From the NCBI GenBank assembly GCA_029263215.1, contig JAJCXY010000056.1, positions 1-64,000 of the forward strand: DNA of 64,000 nt, given 5' to 3'. Every line of letters begins with the position of its first letter. Position 1 is the stretch's first letter. This DNA comes from Acidimicrobiales bacterium. Lineage in GTDB: Bacteria; Actinomycetota; Acidimicrobiia; Acidimicrobiales; Aldehydirespiratoraceae. The position numbers and the translations under genes were made by a program. Under the pieces are notes generated by a model, which was not told the DNA's origin, made no database searches, and worked only from the letters and a program-made list of their open reading frames with translations. Below, piece after piece: positions 55,201-63,062 of this stretch.

Positions 55201-55478
55201 ACCGCTGGTGGAACCCCGCGGTGGAGGATCAGGCCCGAGATCGTGTTTGGCGCATCGGCCAGAAGAACACGGTGATATGCCACCGTCTCGTGTGCCCCGG
55301 AACCATCGATGAGAGGGTCGAGGAGGTTGTCGCCGGCAAGCGCCAGATCGCCGACCTCACGCTCCCGAAGTCGAGTTCGATCGGTGATCTCGACGCCGCC
55401 CAACTCCAGCAGGCCCTGGGTATCGATGCCTCGGCACTGCTGGACACCTCCACCGAACTCGAGGAGGCGACATCATGA
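52296..55478 (+). CDS. SNF2-family DEAD/DEAH helicase
   Basis: 1060 residues. N-terminal 560 residues are a bacterial SNF2 leader. Motor: LDMGLGKT (about 602-609), DEAQ (about 700), ALTGTPIENGLGDLW, and the second lobe KVLVFTHFASWGERMADYL with DRWWNPAVEDQARDRVWRIGQ. dsDNA translocase of uncertain role, often repair or transcription. GTG 52296 lacks a ribosome site; protein-like codons reach to 52245, just after AAGGAG, but that codon is GTT. Confidence 0.88.
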   Translation: MVQAHLDDRATADQIQFLESDTDAWAASLWRLLDAAESNLATARRDVSGGARAAVLNDLDEECFRIDAALTAIVGEPAEDELVPIHEPQAPKVEEFTGTVQLQLSRSDGRIVAWAAGHNQRGEAHEMVLQRVKAHGGGAIEWDQQATLKVPGAGRVSTISAPLASALGWLVALGDTAADDTLGTSVAWMGQAAATAVELVAQGRVVPQLVQSKRRRKDPSDPDHASFRLRWTPALIDPVGLEALVAAVPGAAMTGSREQDKTKFALAAITDLTDAIVGVAAGQLEMPAPPPEVNTKADVGEATLCHLDGSTFRAPTKFGGEMVRRLAQWAQSVVGAVDRRLVVQLDPPDEAGAWHVAVLAPGEESGLEPVEVAMTTGSKSRAKNTGAQLARLERLFPELLRLGGRRRGEVILSQDEAWNLMTEAGDTLNACGFDVRVPALKRRKAIASLRLTSESDETVVGAQQLADVRWSAVFDDVELTATEIAQLAAEARPLVKSRGQWVELDKADLAEAAAALAERADQTRLTGADMLRHALGLEGSPLAGGVNIVGEGWAAELLRSVESLPEQPTTTPEGFSGELRTYQADALAWLHFLDDAGLGGCLALDMGLGKTPTALASVALSTDQGTALVVAPPAVVGNWASEARKFVPGVKVLVHHGASRARGPALGTAIRAADVVITTYGTAVRDMDELSEYQWSKVIIDEAQAIKNPAAETSQQLRRLEARTRLALTGTPIENGLGDLWAIMDWANPGLLGPRAPFISQLTPDAKGKGSTDGEAALRALNGILVYRRTKSEPSIAAELPDRIDELDHCVMTPEQIGLYQAVIDNLVLTTSEREPGTPERKGAVLAAITALKQICNHPVNYQVDEEGLDDRSGKLSRLNEIIETVFAADEKVLVFTHFASWGERMADYLSERTGKPIKCYHGGLGRGARDRLVESFQSSEGAGAMVLSLKAGGTGLNLTAANHVVLYDRWWNPAVEDQARDRVWRIGQKNTVICHRLVCPGTIDERVEEVVAGKRQIADLTLPKSSSIGDLDAAQLQQALGIDASALLDTSTELEEATS

Positions 55479-55831
55479 ACGAACGTGCTCCGGCCAAGAA
55501 GCGCCGTAAACGCAGTCGGGGAAACCGCAATAGCGGTCGCGACACCGCGCCCAAGAAGGGCCAGAAGTCGAGGCGCAAGGAGCCCAAGGTCGATCCCGTC
55601 GAGTTCTGGGGCGACTCCGAATCTCTCCCCGAGCCCCATACCCATGTAGCAACGGCTCCCGACGTCGGTGCCCTGGTCTCATCGCTCGGTCGTCCCCCCA
55701 TAACCGGGCAGGAAACCGCAGCCGAACACTGGTTCTCCCTGGTGTATGAACGCGCCGCGGTGCTCGCTGGTGCGTTGGCCGCGGCCGGAGGCCTCGATCA
55801 ACCTGCGGCCACAGAGAACGACATCGACTGA
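55475..55831 (+). CDS. Small basic protein coupled to SNF2 helicase
   Basis: 118 residues. Residues 1-40 are Lys/Arg-rich (KKRRKRSRGNR; KKGQKSRRKEPK); the rest holds a helix (EHWFSLVYERAAVLAGALAAAGG). ATG overlaps the helicase stop (ATGA). Probably nucleic-acid binding partner; no known family. Confidence 0.55.
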   Translation: MNERAPAKKRRKRSRGNRNSGRDTAPKKGQKSRRKEPKVDPVEFWGDSESLPEPHTHVATAPDVGALVSSLGRPPITGQETAAEHWFSLVYERAAVLAGALAAAGGLDQPAATENDID

Positions 55832-56023
55832 CCGTCTGTCCACCCAGGGTGATAAATCCGACCCTGTTTTCGGCGGTTTGATGACGATCATTGCGATTGG
55901 GTTTCCTTTATTTAGGTAGCATTAACCCATCTTGCGCCGAACTCCACTAAAACAGGTGACCACGGTCAAGGCGCGCCGGTTTCGTTCCGAAGCCATACGC
56001 GGAGTCCTGCCCCGGAGATGAGA
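55832..56023 (+). promoter_or_regulatory. AT-rich leader of SLH-CAP gene
   Basis: 192 bases. TGGGTT (55898-55903) and AACCCA (55924-55929) form arms around an AT-rich stretch with TAGCAT (55917-55922), a TANNNT candidate -10; TGACCACGGTCA (55957-55968) is a second small dyad. No clear -35, no known riboswitch recognised. Confidence 0.35.
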
Positions 56024-57031
56024 ATGCGTCGACGTATCGGTCACATACCCGAGATTCTGGCTAGTGCCGTTCTCGTCGTGTCGCTGTTTTCGGCCACGCC
56101 TGCCGGAGCGGTAGGCGGGTTCGGCGATGTCGGCCCCTCGGAGTTCTACAGCGAAGCCGTGCAGTGGATGGCCGACGAGGGCCTCACTCAGGGAACATCG
56201 CCAGGGTGCTTCTCCCCTGCCGCCACCACCACCCGCGGCGAGGTGGCGGTGTTCCTGCACCGGTATGCCGGCACTCCGTCCGGAGCGACGGCGAACTTCG
56301 TCGACGTCGATTCCTCCGACTTCTTCGCCGCTGCAGTCGGGTGGATGGCCTCCACCGGCATAACCACGGGCGCCACGCAACACACCTTCGAGCCGCACCG
56401 CTCTGTCACCCGTGGCGAGATAGCGGTGTTTCTCCATCGCTTCTTCGACACGCCCGACGGCGGCGGCGAGCCCTTCTCCGATGTCGGCCCTACCGACTTC
56501 TTCGCCGATGCCGCGGCATGGATGGTCTCCAGCGGCATCACCACCGGCACCTCCAGCACCACCTTCCACCCCGCTCGCCCGGTCACCAGGGGCGAGCTGG
56601 CAACCTTCATGTACCGCGTGAGCGACTCGCCTCCGGTGACTCTGTCGGTCGACGGCGTTTGTGGCGCGGCGGTCGACCCCGTGCTCTCCGAAGCAGAGGC
56701 CAGGTCCTGGGCCCTGCTCAGCGACCTCCGGGCCCATGTCGGTCTTCCCGCCCTGCCGCGTGATGCTTCGATGGATGCCTTCGCCCGGGATTGGTCGGCC
56801 ACCATGGCAAGCAGCGGCAGTTTCGCCCACAGTGGAGGCCCGTTCGGCGAAAACATCGCCTGGTGGAGCAAGGCGAGCGCAACTCCGGCTGATGCGGCTG
56901 ATCGGCTGCACGATCTCTGGGTCAACAGCCCTGGCCACTACGCCAACATGACCAATGGCCGCTACACCGAGGTGGGTGTCGGTTTCTGGCAGAGCACCGA
57001 CGGCTGGCACGCGACCCACGTCTTCCGCTGA
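56024..57031 (+). CDS. Exported protein with three SLH domains and a CAP (SCP/PR-1) domain
   Basis: 335 residues. Signal peptide (about 1-29, ending PAGA). SLH repeats about 32-85, 90-145 and 150-205 (FGDVGPSEFYSEAVQWMADEG and its like, each closing with TRGE-A-FLHR). CAP domain 220-335 (RDWSATMASSGSFAHSGG; NSPGHYANMTNGRYTEVGVGF). SLH binds secondary wall polymers. GGAG 6 bases before the ATG at 56024 favours it over 56018. Confidence 0.88.
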   Translation: MRRRIGHIPEILASAVLVVSLFSATPAGAVGGFGDVGPSEFYSEAVQWMADEGLTQGTSPGCFSPAATTTRGEVAVFLHRYAGTPSGATANFVDVDSSDFFAAAVGWMASTGITTGATQHTFEPHRSVTRGEIAVFLHRFFDTPDGGGEPFSDVGPTDFFADAAAWMVSSGITTGTSSTTFHPARPVTRGELATFMYRVSDSPPVTLSVDGVCGAAVDPVLSEAEARSWALLSDLRAHVGLPALPRDASMDAFARDWSATMASSGSFAHSGGPFGENIAWWSKASATPADAADRLHDLWVNSPGHYANMTNGRYTEVGVGFWQSTDGWHATHVFR

Positions 57032-57044
57032 GCATCAGGGTCAG

Positions 57045-57072
57045 TTGCAATTCGAAACTCACTTGCTAAGGT
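57045..57072 (+). promoter_or_regulatory. Leaderless promoter of hxlR-fbiC with possible operator
   Basis: TTGCAA (-35, 57045-57050), 16-base spacer, TAAGGT (-10, 57067-57072), then GTG 6 bases on. AGTTGCAATTCGAAACT (57043-57059) is an imperfect palindrome in the -35 region, a candidate HxlR site. Confidence 0.45.
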
Positions 57073-57078
57073 GCCGCG

Positions 57079-57567
57079 GTGGTGCCAGCCCAAGCCCCTG
57101 ATCATCGTCTCGAGGCATGCTCGATCCAGCGCACCCTGGATGTGATAGGCGATCGTTGGATCCTGCTGATCCTGCGCGACATCTTCCGGGGGGTGCGCCG
57201 CTTCTCCCTGATCCAATCTGATCTCGGGATCGCCAGGAATCTACTCAGCGATCGACTGAACGGACTCGTTGATGCCGGGATCGTCGACAAGGTCGCGTAT
57301 CAGGACCGCCCGGTGCGATACGAGTACTGCCTCACCTCCAAGGGGCGCGACCTCTCCCCCTCTCTGGTGGCCCTCATGCGTTGGGGCGACGACTGGTACA
57401 GCGAGTCCGGCGCGCCCACCGAGTTGATCCACGACGATTGTGGTACCCGCCTGGAACTTCAGGCCTGGTGCACCACCTGCAACACCCCGGTTGCTCCTAC
57501 TCACATCCGTTCTCGCCCCGGTCCGGGGCACCTAACCCACTCGGAGTCTCTCGATGCCCCGGCCTGA
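57079..57567 (+). CDS. HxlR-type winged-helix regulator
   Basis: 162 residues. HxlR core: CSIQRTLDVIGDRWILLILRD, RRFSLIQSDLGIARNLLSDRL, YEYCLTSKGRDLSPSLVALM. The C-terminus has DDCGTRL and AWCTTCN, a possible metal site. Overlaps fbiC by 14 bases, so it is coupled to F420 synthesis. Confidence 0.85.
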   Translation: MVPAQAPDHRLEACSIQRTLDVIGDRWILLILRDIFRGVRRFSLIQSDLGIARNLLSDRLNGLVDAGIVDKVAYQDRPVRYEYCLTSKGRDLSPSLVALMRWGDDWYSESGAPTELIHDDCGTRLELQAWCTTCNTPVAPTHIRSRPGPGHLTHSESLDAPA

Positions 57568-59953
57568 CTTACTGGCTCTCCCCCTGCCCGAGCTCATGGA
57601 GCGAGCCCGCTCGGTGCGTGATCAAGCCCACGGCACCGTTGTCACGTTTTCACCCAAGGTATTCATTCCCCTCACCATGTTGTGCCGCGACAAGTGCGGC
57701 TACTGCACCTTTGCCCAGCCACCGGCCCGACTCGATGCTCCCTACCTACTCCCCGACCAAGTTCTCGCCATAGCCCGACAGGGGGCCACCGCCGGATGCC
57801 ATGAAGCCCTTTTCACCCTCGGCGAACGACCCGAACTGCGCTACCCGGTGGCTCGCGACTGGCTCCAACGCAACGGATTCGACTCGACGGTGCACTATGT
57901 GGCCGAAATGGCACGCCTGGTGCTCGACGAAACAGGACTGCTTCCCCACGCCAACGCCGGAGCCATGCAAGCCGACGAGCTTGCCCTGCTCCGGACGGTC
58001 TCACCCAGCCAGGGCATGATGATCGAGTCGCTCCGCGCCGACTTGCGTTGCCACGACGGATCGCCCGACAAGGAGCCCCAGAGGCGCCTCGACACCCTCG
58101 AGTGGGCAGGCGCTCAGCAGATCCCGTTCACCACCGGAATCCTCGTGGGGATCGGCGAAGAGAGCGCCGATGTGGTCGCCGCCCTCGAAGCCATAGTCGC
58201 TTCTCACCAACGCCACGGCCACGTGCAGGAGGTGATCGTGCAGAACTTCCTGCCCAAGCCGGGCACCGCGATGCACTCCGCCCGGCCCTGCCCACCCGAT
58301 GCCCATCTAGGGGCCATCGCCCTGGCCCGCCTGATTCTCCAGCCTGAGATTCACATCCAGGCGCCGCCGAACCTGTCCGACGAGTTCGGACACCTGCTCG
58401 ACGCGGGCGTGAGCGACTGGGGCGGCGTTTCCCCGGTCACGGCCGATCATGTCAACCCCGAAAGGCCATGGCCCGGACTCAGCCGCCTCCGAGAGGTCAC
58501 CGAAGAGGCAGGGATGACACTCGCTCCCCGTCTCACCGTGCACGCCTCCTACGCCCGCGCCCCGCATCGATGGATCGACCCCTCTCTCCACTTCGCGGTG
58601 GCCGACAGATCCGATTCCGATGGCTTTGCCCGCGACGATCCCGGGTCGGTTTGGCCCGAGCGCACCATGGAACGCAGCAAGGTCGGCGATGGTGCAGAGT
58701 TCGAGTTGACGGGCACGATCTCCTCACAGTGGTACGTGGGAGCCGATGGCGATCCACTCGCCCTCGTCCCCGGTCGCGCCAGTGCAGGTGGCCCGGTGGG
58801 AGAGGTTCTCCAAGGCGTCCGCTCGGGCGACGACGTCGGGTCCGACGAACTGCTCACCCTGTTTCGGGCCCGTGGTCCGGAGGTCGCTGCGATCGCCGAG
58901 GTTGCCGACGAGGTCCGCGCCGAGATCGTCGGCGACGACGTCACATGGGTTGCGAATAGAAACATCAACTACACCAATGTCTGTACATTCAAGTGCCGCT
59001 TCTGCGGCTTCTCCAAAGGCCCCCTGTCGCTCAACCTCAGGGGCACGCCCTACCTGCTCACCCTCGACGACATAGCGGACCGGGTGGTTGAGGCGGCCGA
59101 AGGCGGGGCTACCGAGGTCTGCCTTCAAGGTGGCATCCATCCCGATTTCGACGGCGATTACTACATCGATGTCGCCCGGGCCGTCCACCAGGCCGTACCC
59201 GGAATGCACATCCACGGGTTCACCGCACTCGAGGTCAGCGAGGGCGCTCGCCGCAACGAGGAACCCCTCGCCGATTACCTCACGCGGCTTCGGGAGGCGG
59301 GCCAGCAGTCCCTACCCGGCACCGCGGCCGAGATTCTCCACGACGACGTCCGCGCCACACTCTGTCCCGACAAGATCAACACCGAGGAATGGCTCGAAGT
59401 CCACCGTGTGGCCCATTCGGTTGGGCTCCGATCAAACGTCACCATGATGTTCGGCTCGATCGAGAGGCCCGAACATTGGGCCCAGCACATCCTTCTCACC
59501 CGGGCCCTCCAGGAGGAGACCGGAGGTTTCACCGAATTCGTAGGTCTGCCCTTCGTGCACATGGCGTCACCGATCTACCTCCAGAGCAAGGCTCGGCGGG
59601 GGCCCACCTTCCGAGAGGTGCTCTTGATGCACGCCGTGGCTCGGATCGCCTACCGGGGACGAATCGACAACATCCAAGGGTCATGGGTGAAGCTCGGCTT
59701 CAACTCGATCACCCAGCTCCTCCAAGCAGGCGCCAACGACCTCGGAGGCACGCTCATGGATGAGAACATTTCCAGAGCAGCCGGAGCCGACCATGGCACC
59801 GAAGTGAGCGCCGACGACTTCCGTCGAGTGGTCGAACCCCTCGGCCGGCGCCTGGTGCAGCGCACAACCCTCTACGGCCGACCCGATCTCGACCGGCTGC
59901 CGTTGGCAACCAGGCGAGACGCCAGGGTGGCCATCGCGGTGACTCAGGCCTAG
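57554..59953 (+). CDS. fbiC: 7,8-didemethyl-8-hydroxy-5-deazariboflavin (F0) synthase, CofG-CofH fusion
   Basis: 799 residues, two radical SAM domains. CofG-like half: C44-x3-C48-x2-C51 (CRDKCGYC). CofH-like half: C477-x3-C481-x2-C484 (CTFKCRFC). Joins tyrosine with a diaminouracil to make F0 for coenzyme F420. Actinobacterial fusion form. Other F420 genes are not in this window. Confidence 0.95.
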   Translation: MPRPDLLALPLPELMERARSVRDQAHGTVVTFSPKVFIPLTMLCRDKCGYCTFAQPPARLDAPYLLPDQVLAIARQGATAGCHEALFTLGERPELRYPVARDWLQRNGFDSTVHYVAEMARLVLDETGLLPHANAGAMQADELALLRTVSPSQGMMIESLRADLRCHDGSPDKEPQRRLDTLEWAGAQQIPFTTGILVGIGEESADVVAALEAIVASHQRHGHVQEVIVQNFLPKPGTAMHSARPCPPDAHLGAIALARLILQPEIHIQAPPNLSDEFGHLLDAGVSDWGGVSPVTADHVNPERPWPGLSRLREVTEEAGMTLAPRLTVHASYARAPHRWIDPSLHFAVADRSDSDGFARDDPGSVWPERTMERSKVGDGAEFELTGTISSQWYVGADGDPLALVPGRASAGGPVGEVLQGVRSGDDVGSDELLTLFRARGPEVAAIAEVADEVRAEIVGDDVTWVANRNINYTNVCTFKCRFCGFSKGPLSLNLRGTPYLLTLDDIADRVVEAAEGGATEVCLQGGIHPDFDGDYYIDVARAVHQAVPGMHIHGFTALEVSEGARRNEEPLADYLTRLREAGQQSLPGTAAEILHDDVRATLCPDKINTEEWLEVHRVAHSVGLRSNVTMMFGSIERPEHWAQHILLTRALQEETGGFTEFVGLPFVHMASPIYLQSKARRGPTFREVLLMHAVARIAYRGRIDNIQGSWVKLGFNSITQLLQAGANDLGGTLMDENISRAAGADHGTEVSADDFRRVVEPLGRRLVQRTTLYGRPDLDRLPLATRRDARVAIAVTQA

Positions 59954-59967
59954 CCGCCTCAGGCCGC

Positions 59968-59973
59968 TATCGT
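59968..59973 (+). promoter_or_regulatory. -10 box of leaderless promoter (LOG protein)
   Basis: TATCGT, 6 bases before GTG at 59980. Confidence 0.42.
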
Positions 59974-59979
59974 CTGTCC

Positions 59980-61029
59980 GTGACCGACATCTCATCGCGC
60001 TACCGCACCGGCGACGAAGAACTCGATGCTCGAATAGTGGATCTGATGTCGTTCGTCGATCCTGAAGACCGCGAGATGGTGTTCGAGATGGTGGTGAGCG
60101 CGCTACGCCTCTCGCTCGAGGAGGCCGACCGGGGCGATCTCAAGCTCGTTACCGCCGCGGTGAAAGAACTCCGCTACTCCTTCGAGGTGTTCGCGCCATA
60201 CAGCGACGTTCTGAAATGCACGATCTTCGGGAGCGCTCGCATCAAGGATGGCGATCCGGCCTACAGCGTCGCCCGTGAATTCGCGTCTCGGATTGCCGAG
60301 CGCGACTGGATGGTTATTACCGGGGCCGGCCCCGGAATCATGGAAGCCGGCCACGAGGGGGCCGGTGCTGATCGAAGCTTCGGCGTCAACATCATGTTGC
60401 CCTTCGAATCCGACGCCAACCCGGTAATCGCGGGCGACCCGAAGCTCATCAACTTCCGCTACTTCTTCACCCGCAAGGTGATGTTCATGAAGGAGTCGCA
60501 CGCTTTTGTACTCCTTCCCGGCGGCTTCGGCACGATGGACGAATCGTTTGAACTGCTCACCCTCATCCAGACCGGGAAGTCTGATCCTGCTCCTGTCGTG
60601 CTGCTCGATCCGCCCGGAAGTACCTACTGGGAACACTGGTACCGATTCGTTCAGACCGAACTCCAAGGGCAGGGCCTGATCTCGCCCGACGACCTGTGCC
60701 TGGTGAAGGTCGTCAACACCGTTGATGCCGCGGTCGCCGAGGTGTGTCGGTTCTACCGCACCTATCACTCCCTGCGTTTCGTCGGCTCGCGCCTCATTCT
60801 CCGGCTCCAGCGCGAGGTGGGAGATGAGGAGCTCGCCGACCTCAACGTCGAATTCGGCGACATTCTCGAAAAGGGCCAGATCGAACGCACCGAAGCCTCA
60901 GAGGCCGAGATCCGCGACAACGACCATGTCGGCCTCCCCCGCATCACCATGCGTTTCGACCGTCACAAGTGGGCTCGGATGCGGCGCCTGATCGATGCCC
61001 TCAACGACCACGACGACAGCCCCTCCTGA
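59980..61029 (+). CDS. LOG family (TIGR00730) Rossmann protein, long form
   Basis: 349 residues, versus about 190 for short LOGs. GAGPGIMEAGHEGA and PGGFGTMDE (PGGxGTxxE) are intact. Known LOGs cleave nucleoside 5'-monophosphates to base and ribose-5-P, including cytokinin forms. Extra N-terminal 70 and C-terminal 90 residues are helical. GTG start. Confidence 0.85.
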   Translation: MTDISSRYRTGDEELDARIVDLMSFVDPEDREMVFEMVVSALRLSLEEADRGDLKLVTAAVKELRYSFEVFAPYSDVLKCTIFGSARIKDGDPAYSVAREFASRIAERDWMVITGAGPGIMEAGHEGAGADRSFGVNIMLPFESDANPVIAGDPKLINFRYFFTRKVMFMKESHAFVLLPGGFGTMDESFELLTLIQTGKSDPAPVVLLDPPGSTYWEHWYRFVQTELQGQGLISPDDLCLVKVVNTVDAAVAEVCRFYRTYHSLRFVGSRLILRLQREVGDEELADLNVEFGDILEKGQIERTEASEAEIRDNDHVGLPRITMRFDRHKWARMRRLIDALNDHDDSPS

Positions 61030-61046
61030 TCCGCGGCACTGAGGCT

Positions 61047-61247
61047 TCAATACCTGTCGTCGGGCTCTTCGAGCAGGTGGCTCGCCTTCTCGACCGCTCG
61101 CCTCGCCCTGGTTATCCGCTTTTCGTCGATCGGTAGCTCTGTACCACCGGCATCGATCGAATCTCGGAGTCGGGCTATTGCCAGATCGGCCAACTCCTCA
61201 CCGATCGCTTCGAGTCGGCCTCTGATCTCGTCGAATTCCCCTGCCAT
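61047..61247 (-). CDS. Small helical protein, hypothetical
   Basis: 66 residues, nearly all helix (FDEIRGRLEAIGEELADLAI; ITRARRAVEKASHLLEE). No family recognised. ATG 7 bases after TACGGT. Its start is divergent from the cysteine-rich gene and only 38 bases away. Confidence 0.55.
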   Translation of the reverse strand: MAGEFDEIRGRLEAIGEELADLAIARLRDSIDAGGTELPIDEKRITRARRAVEKASHLLEEPDDRY

Positions 61248-61254
61248 ACGGGGC

Positions 61255-61278
61255 ACCGTATCGGTCGCCGGGTACGGT
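61255..61278 (+). promoter_or_regulatory. Pair of divergent leaderless -10 boxes
   Basis: TACGGT on each strand (61255-61260 minus, 61273-61278 plus), each 7 bases from its own ATG. ACCGTA...TACGGT also forms an inverted repeat of 6 bp arms. Each -35 would lie inside the other's transcript. Confidence 0.45.
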
Positions 61279-61285
61279 CCCGGCC

Positions 61286-62038
61286 ATGAGCGATGTACCA
61301 CCCGATCTGCATGAGTGGGTCACCTTCGCCGACGAGGACGGCGACACCTGGCAGTTCGACGTCACCTTCCTCACCAGCAACTACGGCTGTATTTACGGGC
61401 GCGGGTGTCCGGGGGTGTTCACGGAGCTCGCCGCGGAGTACGAGCACGGTTGCTGCACCTACGGCGCCCACTTCATCGACAAGAACGACCGCCAGTCGAT
61501 TCGACGCAAGATCGAACAACTCGAACCCCATGAGTGGGAGTTCTCGGATCGAGCCGAGGAGATGGGCGGCGCGATCTACAAGAACGATGATGGCGATTGG
61601 GTCACCCAGTCGGTCGAAGACGCCTGCATCTTGCTCAACCGCCCTGGGTTCGAACACGGCGCCGGGTGCGCTCTTCACCAGGCGGCCCAACGTCGGGGCG
61701 AGCGCCCGATCGACTGGAAACCCGATGTCTGCTGGCAGGTTCCACTCCGCTTCGACGACTCCACCGACGACAACGGGCACACCACGTTCATCCTGCGCGA
61801 GTGGAAACGCCGCGACTGGGGCGAGGGCGGAGTCGAGTTCGCCTGGTGGTGCACCGACGATCCTCTGGCCTTCGGCGAAGACCGTCCGGTGTGGAAGAGC
61901 CTGCGCGAGGAGATCGTCGAGTTGGTCGGCGAGCATCCCTACCGTCGCCTCGTCGACTACCTGATCGCCAGAGCCGACGACGCGGTCCCTCCGGTGTTTC
62001 TCCCCCACCCTCAGGTGCGCCGCCACGGGTCCGAGTAG
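61286..62038 (+). CDS. Cysteine-rich conserved hypothetical protein (DUF3109-like)
   Basis: 250 residues. Conserved Cys cluster YGCIYGRGCPG and YEHGCCTYGAHF, then GFEHGAGCALHQAA, KPDVCWQVPLR and AWWCTDDP. About eight Cys suggest an iron-sulfur or zinc site, as in the DUF3109/YkgJ group. I recognise the pattern from other Actinobacteria. Function unknown. Confidence 0.65.
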   Translation: MSDVPPDLHEWVTFADEDGDTWQFDVTFLTSNYGCIYGRGCPGVFTELAAEYEHGCCTYGAHFIDKNDRQSIRRKIEQLEPHEWEFSDRAEEMGGAIYKNDDGDWVTQSVEDACILLNRPGFEHGAGCALHQAAQRRGERPIDWKPDVCWQVPLRFDDSTDDNGHTTFILREWKRRDWGEGGVEFAWWCTDDPLAFGEDRPVWKSLREEIVELVGEHPYRRLVDYLIARADDAVPPVFLPHPQVRRHGSE

Positions 62039-62126
62039 GCGCTCGGGAGCGTCGTCGCTCCGACCGTCGAACGACCACTTTGCGCCAGTTACTCAGGTCC
62101 CGGCCCTAACCGCCGAAAGGACGAAT

Positions 62127-63062
62127 GTGACCGGCTTTACCTCAGAGGACATCAACGCGGCTGCCGAGAAGGCAGGAATGATCTTCCCCGCCTACGTCAT
62201 CGACCAGCTCGTAGCAGCCATCGACGCGGGCAAGCACGTGATTCTCACCGGCCCTCCTGGCACCGGGAAGACCACCCTCGCCTACCTCGCCTCGGAGGTC
62301 GCCCGACATGCCATGTTCTGCACGGGCTTCCTCCCGACGACGGCCACCACCGAGTGGACCACGTTCGAGACGATCGGCGGCCTCCAGCCCACCGCAGACG
62401 GCCTGATATTTCGCCCCGGACTCTTCGTCGAGGCAATCGAGAGCGGCCGTTGGCTCGTCATCGACGAGCTCAACAGATCCAACTTCGATCGGGCATTCGG
62501 CCAGTTGTTCACCGTGCTCTCGGGTTCAGCGGTGGTACTCCCGTTCAAGCGCAAGGGCCAAACATTCCCTCTCGCCCTGGTTCCGAGCGGAGTTGAGGCC
62601 CCCGACGAGACCGACGTGATCCGGGTGCCGGCCAACTGGCGCATCATCGCCACCATGAACGTCTTCGACAAGAACCTCCTCTTCGAGATGTCCTATGCCC
62701 TCATGCGACGGTTCGCTTTCATCGAAGTCGGGTCGCCGTCAGAGGAGGCCTACCGCCAACTCCTCGATGGAAAGGGCGAAGTCGTGCAACGCCTCCTGCC
62801 CTTGCGCGAGTTCACCGATCTGGGCCCGGCGGTCTACCTCGACGCGGCCAAGTACGCGGCGCGCCGGGCACGAGACGGGATCACCGAGTCCCGCCTCCTC
62901 TACGAGGTCTTCTACGCCTACTTTCTGCCCCAGTTCGAGGGCATGGAGGAGAGGCGGGCCATGACCCTCTACCGCACGGTCGCCGCCCATCTCGACGCGC
63001 CCGAGCAACTCGAGGCGCAGCGCACGATCTCAGATGTGCTCGGTGTCGAACTGGTCGTATGA
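62127..63062 (+). CDS. McrB-like AAA+ ATPase
   Basis: 311 residues. Walker A GPPGTGKTT, Walker B LVIDELNRSNFDRAFGQ, sensor region IIATMNVFDKNLLFEMS in the place of the McrB MNxxDR motif, Arg finger ALMRRFAF. No N-terminal DNA-recognition domain. McrB-type GTPase/ATPase rings load a McrC nuclease. AAAGGA ribosome site before GTG; overlaps the next gene by 4 bases. Confidence 0.8.
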   Translation: MTGFTSEDINAAAEKAGMIFPAYVIDQLVAAIDAGKHVILTGPPGTGKTTLAYLASEVARHAMFCTGFLPTTATTEWTTFETIGGLQPTADGLIFRPGLFVEAIESGRWLVIDELNRSNFDRAFGQLFTVLSGSAVVLPFKRKGQTFPLALVPSGVEAPDETDVIRVPANWRIIATMNVFDKNLLFEMSYALMRRFAFIEVGSPSEEAYRQLLDGKGEVVQRLLPLREFTDLGPAVYLDAAKYAARRARDGITESRLLYEVFYAYFLPQFEGMEERRAMTLYRTVAAHLDAPEQLEAQRTISDVLGVELVV

